A DNA stretch of 5,997 bases from Thermoproteota archaeon (GTDB taxonomy: Archaea > Korarchaeota > Korarchaeia > B14-G2). Where the stretch lies: contig QMWA01000110.1 of the NCBI GenBank assembly GCA_003661385.1, forward strand, positions 1 through 5,997, read 5' to 3'. Shown here piece by piece: positions 1 to 5,502 of the stretch; position 1 is the first letter of the stretch, and the number at the start of each line of letters is the position of its first letter. Both the position numbers and the translations under genes were made by a program. Under the pieces are notes generated by a model that saw only the letters and a program-made list of their open reading frames with translations, ran no database searches and was not told the DNA's origin.

Positions 1-974
1 GACCCAGAGGACACATACACTCCATGCTGGCTGAGCATCATCATGATGGCCTCTCCCTCAGCATACAGGAACGAGACGTTCAGGTTAGAGGGGCTCCTAA
101 GCTCCCTAGGCCCATTCAGCACAGTATGCTCGATCCCGTCTAGGATCCCATCCATCAGCTTATCTCTCAAAGCTCTCATGTGCCTGGTGAACTCCTCCAT
201 TCCTCTAACTCCTATCTCAGCTGCCTTAGCAAAGCCCACTATGGCAGGCACGTTCTCTAAGCCAGGCCTAAGCTTAGAGGTGGCTACAGGCCCGTACATT
301 ATGGGCTCGATAGAGGTCCCCTCCCTGATGTACAGCGCTCCAGCTCCCCTAGGTCCATGTATCTTATGGGAGCTCAGCGTAGCTAAGTCGACATCAAGCT
401 TCCTCACGTCAACATCAACCTTAATGAAGGCCTCCACAGCATCAGTGTGGACTATGGCCTCAGGAGACTTGTCTCTGACAAGCTCAACGAGCTCCCTGAC
501 AGGCTCAATAGTCCCTATCTCGTCGTTTACAAAGTTCACACTTACCAGGATGGTGTCCCTCCTGAGGAGCCTCTCGAGCTCATCAAGCTTGACAAACCCC
601 TCCTTGTCAACGGGAGCATAGTCGACCTCAAAGCCGAGTGAAGAGAGCTTTTCAGCAGAGAACAGCACAGACTGGTGCTCTATACTCGAGACGATGACGT
701 GCCTCCCCCTGCTCCTAGACGCCAAGGCAGCTCCAATCACTGCCAGGTTGTTAGCCTCAGTTCCACCAGAAGTGAAAACAACTTCCTCTCCCCTAGCTCC
801 GATGAGGGAAGCGAGCTTAGCCCTACTCTCCTCAACAGCTTCTAAGGCAGCTGCACCAGGCCCATGCAGGGCAGCAGGGTGCCCATACGCCCTGTCCTTG
901 AGGTAAGGAATCATCTCCTCAAAGACCAGAGGGTCAATTCTGGTCACATTGTTGTTATCGAGATACACTTCCAA
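1..974 (-). CDS. NifS/IscS-like cysteine desulfurase (class V PLP enzyme), N-terminal part, cut by left edge
   Basis: The visible 324 codons match the NifS/IscS family, PLP enzymes that take sulfur from cysteine for Fe-S clusters and tRNA thiolation in the cytosol. Seen in order: YLDNNN near the N-terminus (residues 4-9), a GHPAALHGPG stretch (31-40, like GNPSSxH), SGGTEANN (69-76, PLP phosphate loop), SSIEHQSV with the PLP-stacking His100, NDEIGT (150-155), HTDAVEA with Asp178 (176-182), and SSHKIHGPRG with the Schiff-base Lys204. A LRPGLENVPAIVG block follows. The frame leaves the window at VYVSSG, where family members continue into the catalytic-cysteine loop, so that cysteine cannot be checked. 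Start: TTG at 974, preceded by GGTG with a 6-base gap; GTG at 968 is the alternative. Several motif residues differ from canonical desulfurases (see findings), so a related class V lyase or aminotransferase is possible. It is monocistronic as far as visible, with its own promoter. Confidence 0.9.
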   Translation of the reverse strand, partial: MEVYLDNNNVTRIDPLVFEEMIPYLKDRAYGHPAALHGPGAAALEAVEESRAKLASLIGARGEEVVFTSGGTEANNLAVIGAALASRSRGRHVIVSSIEHQSVLFSAEKLSSLGFEVDYAPVDKEGFVKLDELERLLRRDTILVSVNFVNDEIGTIEPVRELVELVRDKSPEAIVHTDAVEAFIKVDVDVRKLDVDLATLSSHKIHGPRGAGALYIREGTSIEPIMYGPVATSKLRPGLENVPAIVGFAKAAEIGVRGMEEFTRHMRALRDKLMDGILDGIEHTVLNGPRELRSPSNLNVSFLYAEGEAIMMMLSQHGVYVSSG

Positions 975-980
975 AAATCC

Positions 981-984
981 CACC
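981..984 (-). promoter_or_regulatory. Ribosome binding site (GGTG) deciding the desulfurase start
   Basis: On the minus strand the context is GCAGGTGGGATTTTTGG. GGTG is complementary to the CACC of the archaeal anti-Shine-Dalgarno tail and lies 6 bases before TTG at 974. This favours the TTG over the downstream in-frame GTG at 968, which would need a 12-base gap. No in-frame ATG is nearby. Confidence 0.6.
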
Positions 985-1010
985 TGCTATAACCCTGTTA
1001 TATCACCGAG

Positions 1011-1018
1011 GATAAAAG
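1011..1018 (-). promoter_or_regulatory. TATA box of the desulfurase-like gene
   Basis: The minus strand reads CTTTTATC, an AT-rich archaeal TATA-like element in otherwise GC-rich sequence. Its centre is about 41 bases before the TTG start, predicting a transcript with a short leader that still holds the GGTG site. The spacing matches that of the other two promoters in the window. Confidence 0.5.
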
Positions 1019-1335
1019 CATTCAGACAGCATCCGCACCACAAGCCATACTACTGCTATCATGCCATCAGCGGGAGCTTAGCTTGCAGCAGAAACCCTCC
1101 TTAAAGCCAGTACACTAGCAGCCAGCTATGAGCTCAGTGGAAGCCTGCACCTGATGGCACAGCTACAGGAGCCCTAGGCTGCAGCCTACGCAGGCTACGG
1201 GGCTGATCTAGGCTAAACCCTCAGCAGCATGCAGCAGCCTAACATGGCTAAAGCTGCAGCAGCTAGCTACACCTGCTATCCATCTAGCTAAGTAAGCATG
1301 CTGAGCCCCTGTCTTTGTCAGCTGCCTTCACTCAG
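1019..1335. other. Noncoding spacer between tldE end and the desulfurase promoter, AGC/GCT-rich
   Basis: No open frame of convincing length exists on either strand: every ATG-started frame I followed stops within about 20 codons. The stretch is dominated by AGC, GCT and CAG words, for example GCAGCATGCAGCAGCC near 1223, and contains only about five CpG. I see no TPsiC-arm motif of a tRNA and no T-run terminator after tldE. It must contain the 3' end of the tldDE transcript. A CACCTGCTAT word at 1270-1279 repeats the one covering the desulfurase ribosome binding site at 981-990, but no start codon follows it on the minus strand. Confidence 0.6.
1175..1188. repeat. Perfect 14-bp palindrome TAGGCTGCAGCCTA
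   Basis: The 14 bases read identically on both strands. Two further AGGCTA copies follow at 1192-1197 and 1210-1215. It could be a dimeric-protein site or an RNA hairpin, or simply result from the AGC/GCT-rich composition of this spacer; its function is unknown. Confidence 0.5.
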
Positions 1336-2691
1336 CTACCGCCTGGTTGCTGCAGTAAGCCCTGACACCAGTATGCTGGGGATCTTCCCAATAGGGCTCA
1401 GCCTCAGGTCTGAGCCTACCCTAGCAGTCTTAAGCATTTCATAGAAGTTCCCTGCTATAGTGGTTGGTGGAAGCGGGTGCTCTATGCTCCCTCTCCTAAC
1501 CAGGAAGGCATTCGTAGCGACGACGCTGAAGTCTCCTGTGACATAGTTTGCGTGCCCTAGCCCCATCAGGTCTCCTCTAACATACACCCCAAGCTCGACT
1601 TCAGATAGCAGGTCATCTGGGCTCCTAGAGCTAGGCCTCACCATGTAGTTCACCTCTCTTATCGAAGGCTGGCTCGTGAACCAGCTTCTCATCCCGTTTC
1701 CAGTGCTCTTCTTGCCTTCTATGTGGGCTGCATAGCTATCGTAGAGGTAGTTTCTCAGCATCCCATCCTCTATCACAGGCTTCACGGTGGTAGGCACTCC
1801 TTCCCCGTCGTAGGCTACTGTTCCTAAGCCATCTTTCATCCAGGCGTCATCTACTATGGTGAGCTCCTTTGATGCAACTTGCTTCCCCAGCTTCCCCTCT
1901 AGCCTGCTCCTCCCCTCCTGAACAGACCTAGCTGAGACACCATATGTCAGCATGCTTAGCATCATGCTTGCTGTAGTGCTGTCGAACAGCACATGCCCTA
2001 CTACTGGCTGGTCAAGGCCTCTGGCGCCTAGCGAGTCGGCTGCAAGCCTAGCAGCTCTCTCACCTATCCCAGCTAGCTCAGCTATCCTCCTGCCATACAC
2101 GTGGTCTGACCCTGTCCTCTCCTCGCTTCCATCAGAAACCTTACACTCCACTATTCCCATGAACTTGCTTGCTCTATCACCGCAGCTGATCCCTCTAGTG
2201 TTAGCTACCCCGAACATGTAAGCTTGTGTGTAGATGAACACTACCACATACTTCACCCTCCTGTCTGCGGACAGAGCCTCGCTTGAAACGCTCTTTGCCT
2301 GAGGCACTACATCTGCGGCTCCAATCTCGATGATCTGCTCATCAAACCCCCCGCTCCTAGCTGGCCTCCTCACTGGGTCTGGGAGCCTGTGGAACTTGGG
2401 GTCCTCTGGCCTCACTCTAGCTATCTCGACAGCCTTCTCAGCTGCGCTTCTCAGCTTAGCTTCCTCTAGGCTGCTAGCAGAGGCAAAGCCAACTTTCCTG
2501 CCTATCACAGCTCTGACACCAACTCCAGCGCTCACTCCCTCTCTTGTCGAGAACACGTCTCCCTGAAGAGTAGTGTAGGTGTCTTTAGCCCAAGCTACGT
2601 AGGCCTCCGCCTCATCTGCTCCAGCTGCCTTAGTCCAGCTTGCTACTCTCTCAGCTAAGCCTATCAGGTCGCTTAGCTCTACCTCAGCCAA
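1336..2691 (-). CDS. tldE: TldE/PmbA-like subunit of the TldD/TldE peptidase
   Basis: This is the non-catalytic partner in the TldD/TldE heterodimer, a cytosolic zinc peptidase that in Escherichia coli trims the microcin B17 leader and degrades the CcdA antitoxin. With the TTG start at 2691 it is 451 residues, close to the family's usual length. Visible family blocks: an N-terminal half with GVGVRAVIGRKVGF (about residues 56-69), the central VVGHVLFDSTTASMML (about 230-245) where TldD has its zinc helix, YDGEGVPTT (294-302), STGNG (329-333) and a C-terminal GHANYVTGDFSVVATNAFLV (379-398). No HExxxH is present, as expected for TldE. Start choice: the open frame extends back to 2742, but GGTG at 2701-2698 lies 6 bases before TTG 2691, giving an 8-base overlap with tldD instead of 59. 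GTG at 2703 and 2700 are alternatives. It is co-transcribed with and translationally linked to tldD. Confidence 0.9.
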   Translation of the reverse strand: MAEVELSDLIGLAERVASWTKAAGADEAEAYVAWAKDTYTTLQGDVFSTREGVSAGVGVRAVIGRKVGFASASSLEEAKLRSAAEKAVEIARVRPEDPKFHRLPDPVRRPARSGGFDEQIIEIGAADVVPQAKSVSSEALSADRRVKYVVVFIYTQAYMFGVANTRGISCGDRASKFMGIVECKVSDGSEERTGSDHVYGRRIAELAGIGERAARLAADSLGARGLDQPVVGHVLFDSTTASMMLSMLTYGVSARSVQEGRSRLEGKLGKQVASKELTIVDDAWMKDGLGTVAYDGEGVPTTVKPVIEDGMLRNYLYDSYAAHIEGKKSTGNGMRSWFTSQPSIREVNYMVRPSSRSPDDLLSEVELGVYVRGDLMGLGHANYVTGDFSVVATNAFLVRRGSIEHPLPPTTIAGNFYEMLKTARVGSDLRLSPIGKIPSILVSGLTAATRR

Positions 2692-4102
2692 CTCTCTCAC
2701 CACCGAACATGGCCTCCTTAACCAGGATGTGAGGGCCACCAAGCCCGACGTAAAGCGGAGCCTGCCCCATCTTGCCGCATCCGCCGAAGAAGCTTGAGTA
2801 CACCTTAAGCTCCCCAGTTTTCGCCTCTATGTTCCTCAGGAATTCTAGTATGTGCCCTAGTATCGCTACGTCCTTGAATGCAGCCTTGACCTCCCCTCCC
2901 TCCACAAGATAGCCTCTTGTCGCCTTGAACATGAACGAGCCATCGAAGTTAGCTTGCCCTCCTGCTGTCCCACACGCATATACTCCATTCCTGAGCTGTT
3001 CCAGGGCCTCTTCCAGCGTCAAGTCTCCTGGTGTAAAGTAGGTGTTTCTCATCCTGCATATCGGCTCGAACGTGTAGTCTACTGCTCTAGCGTTCCCTGT
3101 CGGCTCTACTCCAGCCAAGCTTGCCGTCCACCTTGTGTGCAGGTAGCTCCTCAGCACACCCTCCTCTAAGATAACCACCCTCCTAGCCTCAACACCCTCA
3201 TCATCACATGGGACTCTAAAGCCAGGGTAGCCCTCAACCCCGACCACGCCCTCATCCACCACAGTGGCCTCGCTACTACCGAGCCTCTGCCCTATCTTAC
3301 CTGCCAGCGGGCTTCCTCCAGTTGCCACAAAGTCGTACTCTGACATGTGCCCAAACGACTCATGTGCCAACACACCTGCTAGCCTGTTATCTACCAGCGC
3401 TCTGTGCTTCCCTACCGGCGGCTTCACCCCTCTAAGCTTCTCTAAAGCCCACCTTGCTGCATTACCCCCCATCACCTCTGGGGAGTGCTCTCCAGTGAAA
3501 GCCTCAAACCCAACTGTCCCACCGAAGCTGTCTGCTGCATCAGCCATCTCCCCTCCCTCCTTGCACACCACACTGAAGCCCATGCTCGCGACCAGAAACT
3601 CAACTCTAGCCTCGCTGTCGCTGCTGACCAGGTACCTCCAGCCATAGGCCTCTCCGTACCTCGAGATGGTCGTCGCTAGAAGCCTGCCAGCTGCCTCCTC
3701 CGCTTCTCTCTCACCAGCATGCAGAGCCTCCTTCTTCTCGTCTATGCTAGCCTCGCCAGGATGCCTCCTAACCTCCACCCTGAACGTCCCTCTAGCAGGC
3801 TTGCACTCCGCAGGATGCAGCCTGAGCTTAGTATGCCTAGATGCAGCCTTAGCGATCCTGAAAGCTCTCACAGCAGCCTCCCTTACAGCCTCCCTGGTGA
3901 GCATGTTGGTGTACGCGTACCCTGTAGCTCCGTCAGCGAACACTCTGACACCCACCCCTACAATCCTCTTGTAGTCAACCAGCTTCACAGTCTTCTTCTC
4001 AGATCGCATCGAGAACACTGTGATATCCTCTCCCCTAGCCTCAACTAGCTCCGCCCCAGCTTCCTCTCCAGCTCTCACCGCTAGTGCAAGAAGATCCTCC
4101 AT
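2684..4102 (-). CDS. tldD: TldD-like zinc metallopeptidase, catalytic subunit
   Basis: This is the catalytic half of the TldD/TldE peptidase. The protein has 472 residues, near family length. The zinc motif HESFGH lies at residues 247-252 (HExxxH: His247, Glu248, His252), in the context LAHESFGHMSEYD. A C-terminal GGCGKMGQ holds Cys442, matching the third zinc ligand established for E. coli TldD. Other family blocks are GVGVRVFADGATGYAYTN (49-66), EPTGNARAVDY (333-343) and GGQANFDGSFMFKATRGYLV (381-400). All residues needed for activity appear intact. The ATG at 4102 has GGTG 8 bases upstream and a TATA box centred about 38 bases upstream. It is the first gene of the tldD-tldE operon and divergent from the ABC transporter genes. 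Its natural substrate in this organism cannot be read from the sequence. Confidence 0.95.
   Translation of the reverse strand: MEDLLALAVRAGEEAGAELVEARGEDITVFSMRSEKKTVKLVDYKRIVGVGVRVFADGATGYAYTNMLTREAVREAAVRAFRIAKAASRHTKLRLHPAECKPARGTFRVEVRRHPGEASIDEKKEALHAGEREAEEAAGRLLATTISRYGEAYGWRYLVSSDSEARVEFLVASMGFSVVCKEGGEMADAADSFGGTVGFEAFTGEHSPEVMGGNAARWALEKLRGVKPPVGKHRALVDNRLAGVLAHESFGHMSEYDFVATGGSPLAGKIGQRLGSSEATVVDEGVVGVEGYPGFRVPCDDEGVEARRVVILEEGVLRSYLHTRWTASLAGVEPTGNARAVDYTFEPICRMRNTYFTPGDLTLEEALEQLRNGVYACGTAGGQANFDGSFMFKATRGYLVEGGEVKAAFKDVAILGHILEFLRNIEAKTGELKVYSSFFGGCGKMGQAPLYVGLGGPHILVKEAMFGGERVG
2698..2701 (-). promoter_or_regulatory. Ribosome binding site (GGTG) for tldE inside the end of tldD
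   Basis: The minus strand reads GGTGGTGAGAGAGTTGG near the last codons of tldD. The GGTG is followed after 6 bases by TTG 2691. It is the only good site near the possible tldE starts and argues against the longer upstream extension to 2742. Confidence 0.55.
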
Positions 4103-4110
4103 CTAAGCTA

Positions 4111-4114
4111 CACC
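4111..4114 (-). promoter_or_regulatory. Ribosome binding site (GGTG) of tldD
   Basis: GGTG on the minus strand, in GCAGGTGTAGCTTAGATG, with an 8-base gap to the ATG at 4102. It supports that ATG as the tldD start. Confidence 0.6.
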
Positions 4115-4135
4115 TGCAGCTCCAGTACCGTATAC

Positions 4136-4143
4136 TTAAAAAG
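4136..4143 (-). promoter_or_regulatory. TATA box of the tldDE operon
   Basis: The minus strand reads CTTTTTAA followed by GTATA, a strong archaeal TATA box. Its centre lies about 38 bases before the tldD ATG, so transcription should begin roughly 10 bases before the start codon, leaving a minimal leader with the GGTG site. Confidence 0.65.
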
Positions 4144-4183
4144 ATGGCTCACCTGATATGGCTCCAAGATATACAGCACTAGA

Positions 4184-4199
4184 CCTAAGCAGTGTTAGG
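4184..4199. repeat. Short inverted repeat CCTAA-N6-TTAGG upstream of the tldDE promoter
   Basis: A perfect 5-bp inverted repeat with a 6-base spacer, about 50 bases upstream of the tldDE TATA box relative to tldD transcription. It is short enough to be chance, but its symmetry and position fit a possible regulator site. Confidence 0.25.
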
Positions 4200-4339
4200 A
4201 GGGGGTACACAAGGTGCGCAGCACGCCTCCCCACTCTCTTGCCAAGGCTATGCTAGTTTTCACACTCCCTCACTGAAGTAGGGACCTCTTGTGCTAGGAG
4301 CCCCCAGGAGCATCGAGCACCTATCAACATGGCATCAGA

Positions 4340-4363
4340 AGCCCTGGAAGAGGCTTCCAGGCT
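4340..4363. repeat. Hairpin-forming inverted repeat, 10-bp stem with one bulge
   Basis: AGCCCTGGAAG pairs with CTTCCAGGCT around an AGG loop, leaving one bulged C. Eight pairs (CCTGGAAG/CTTCCAGG) are continuous. It is not followed by a T-run, so it is not an evident terminator. It may be part of a structured RNA or a leader. Confidence 0.5.
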
Positions 4364-4389
4364 GTCAAGCTGCGTCCAGAAGCCTGCCG

Positions 4390-4411
4390 ATGAAGCTGGC
4401 ATCTGCTTCAT
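4390..4411. repeat. Hairpin-forming inverted repeat, perfect 7-bp stem
   Basis: ATGAAGC at 4390-4396 pairs perfectly with GCTTCAT at 4405-4411 around an 8-base loop. It lies 26 bases after the larger hairpin at 4340-4363, so the two could form adjacent stems in one RNA. Confidence 0.4.
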
Positions 4412-4477
4412 TATGGCTGAGACCCTGCATCTGAAGTCTAGCTCTCTTGGCTTGTTGGAGCTATCTGAGTTTACCTG

Positions 4478-4485
4478 CTTTTAAA
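4478..4485 (+). promoter_or_regulatory. Possible second TATA box upstream of the ABC genes
   Basis: CTTTTAAA is a good archaeal TATA match but lies about 100 bases before the ABC start. Because TTTAAA is symmetric it could also serve the minus strand. Transcription from it would start near 4508 and read through the proximal TATA box. No well-placed gene start follows, so this is tentative. Confidence 0.3.
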
Positions 4486-4495
4486 CAGCTCTCTC

Positions 4496-4525
4496 CTGCA
4501 GAACATGTGCTGCTCTTTTCTGCAG
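4496..4525. repeat. Inverted repeat CTGCAGAA-N14-TTCTGCAG just upstream of the ABC promoter
   Basis: Two 8-bp arms at 4496-4503 and 4518-4525, with the CTGCAG cores 24 bases apart (about two helical turns). It ends 12 bases before the proximal TATA box, a normal place for an activator or repressor site in archaea. No regulator gene is seen in the window. Confidence 0.4.
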
Positions 4526-4537
4526 AGAATCCTGGCT

Positions 4538-4546
4538 GTTTATAAG
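4538..4546 (+). promoter_or_regulatory. TATA box of the ABC transporter operon
   Basis: GTTTATAAG is a clear TATA-like element. Its centre is about 37 bases before the TTG at 4579, the same spacing as at tldD (about 38) and the desulfurase gene (about 41). It predicts a transcription start around 4568, which argues against a translation start at 4567. Confidence 0.6.
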
Positions 4547-4568
4547 CTCTGGGGCTTTAGGCGCTATT

Positions 4569-4572
4569 GGTG
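4569..4572 (+). promoter_or_regulatory. Ribosome binding site (GGTG) deciding the ABC ATPase start
   Basis: GGTGGTGGAGTTGG contains GGTG 6 bases before TTG 4579, the same gap as at the desulfurase and tldE starts. The upstream in-frame candidates TTG 4567, GTG 4570 and GTG 4573 have no such site and overlap the GGTG itself. Confidence 0.5.
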
Positions 4573-4578
4573 GTGGAG

Positions 4579-5502
4579 TTGGATGCTATCGTCTGCGAGG
4601 AGGTTAGGAAGAGGTTCGGTGAAGTAGAGGCTCTCAGGGGTGTCAGCCATACTGTGCCTAAGGGGGAGATACATGTGCTACTAGGCCCTAATGGCTCAGG
4701 CAAGAGCACTCTGATGAAGATAGCTGCTGGAGTCCTCTACCCTGATGGCGGCAGGGTGCTGGTATACGGTAAAGAGCCCTATAGGGACTTTAGTGTCAAG
4801 GGTATGATAGGCTATGCACCGCAGGAGTACACACTCTACGAGATGCTGACTGGCCTTGAAAACTACATGTTCTACGCTGGCCTCGAGGGTGTCTCGAAGA
4901 GGGAGGCTCTAGAGCAGTATGGGAGGCTCAGGGAGACCCTGGAGCTAGGAGAGTGGTTTGAGAAGAGGAAGGTGAAGACCTACTCTGGTGGGATGGCTAG
5001 GAAGGCTAGCATAGCTGTGGCCTTAGCCAGCGACCCAGAGGTTCTGATCCTAGATGAGCCTACGACAGGACTGGATCCAGATGCTCGGAGGAAGCTATGG
5101 GATGCGTTACTCAAGCTCAAGAGGGAGAAGACTCTCATCGTGGCGACCCACATCTTCGAGGATGCTGAGGTTCTCGCAGACAAGGTTGTGATCATGCACA
5201 GGGGAGAGATCAAGGCTGTTGGTGAAGTCGATGAGCTCAAGAGGAAGGCTGAGTACAGCTTCGCTGTCGACCTGGAGCTCATGGAGGAGCCTGGCGGGGA
5301 GGTAGAGCAGCTGATACACTCATCTAGTGAGATTGTGGTGAGGACAGGATTCACATACAGGCTTTACACCAATGACCCAAGCCTCATGCCTGAACTCAAG
5401 GAGAAGCTAGCAGAGCTTGGGGTGAGACTGCTCAAGCTTGAGCTACGCCACATATCTCTCGCAGACGTTTACTTCATGGTGACGGGGGTGAGGCTAGAGT
5501 GA
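4579..5502 (+). CDS. ABC-2 type transporter ATP-binding protein (NatA/CcmA-like)
   Basis: This is a cytosolic ATPase that powers the adjacent membrane protein, most likely for export. From the TTG at 4579 it has 307 residues. All ABC motifs are present: Walker A GPNGSGKST (36-44), Q-loop Gln82 in GYAPQEYTLYE, signature YSGGMARKA (135-143), Walker B VLILDEP (155-161) with catalytic Glu160, D-loop GLD and H-loop His191. A C-terminal extension ends in SLADVYFMVTG, like the SLEDVF ending common in drug, antibiotic and Na+ export ATPases. The open frame extends back to 4567, and a start at 4567-4573 would add 2-4 residues; 4579 is chosen for the GGTG site and promoter spacing. The stop overlaps the next gene's GTG by 4 bases. 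The substrate is not predictable from this subunit. Confidence 0.95.
   Translation: MDAIVCEEVRKRFGEVEALRGVSHTVPKGEIHVLLGPNGSGKSTLMKIAAGVLYPDGGRVLVYGKEPYRDFSVKGMIGYAPQEYTLYEMLTGLENYMFYAGLEGVSKREALEQYGRLRETLELGEWFEKRKVKTYSGGMARKASIAVALASDPEVLILDEPTTGLDPDARRKLWDALLKLKREKTLIVATHIFEDAEVLADKVVIMHRGEIKAVGEVDELKRKAEYSFAVDLELMEEPGGEVEQLIHSSSEIVVRTGFTYRLYTNDPSLMPELKEKLAELGVRLLKLELRHISLADVYFMVTGVRLE

Larger units (their letters stand above)
4144..4537. other. Divergent intergenic region between tldDE and the ABC transporter genes
   Basis: About 400 bases with no recognised gene. It holds inverted repeats at 4184-4199, 4340-4363, 4390-4411 and 4496-4525 and a TATA-like CTTTTAAA at 4478-4485. A plus-strand frame starting with ATG 4329 and ending with TAA at 4482-4484 would give 51 residues, and an antisense frame gives 52; neither has a ribosome binding site at the right distance. 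CpG is scarce (about seven). I see no tRNA and no convincing C/D-box RNA. Confidence 0.6.

Noticed and set aside
43-621. Long plus-strand open frames across 43-906
   Set aside because: They are antisense to a clearly recognisable desulfurase-like protein on the minus strand and show no family resemblance, ribosome binding site or promoter.
1075-1335. tRNA gene in the AGC-rich spacer
   Set aside because: No GTTCRA-type TPsiC arm and no acceptor-stem pairing could be found on either strand.
1290-1335. Terminator after tldE
   Set aside because: A CTGAG/CTCAG pair exists but is widely spaced, and no T-run follows on the minus strand.
1952-4048. Plus-strand frames across the tldE/tldD region
   Set aside because: They are shadows of two well-supported minus-strand genes; their Ser/Leu/Pro-rich translations are typical of antisense reading.
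4249-4411. 52-codon minus-strand frame beginning MKQMPASS
   Set aside because: No ribosome binding site before its ATG, no promoter at the usual distance, and it is antisense to an equally weak plus-strand frame.
4385-4425. C/D-box guide RNA suggested by GATGAAG followed by GGCTGAG
   Set aside because: The C box matches RUGAUGA poorly, no internal D'/C' pair is visible, and a better explanation for GATGAAG is the 7-bp hairpin.
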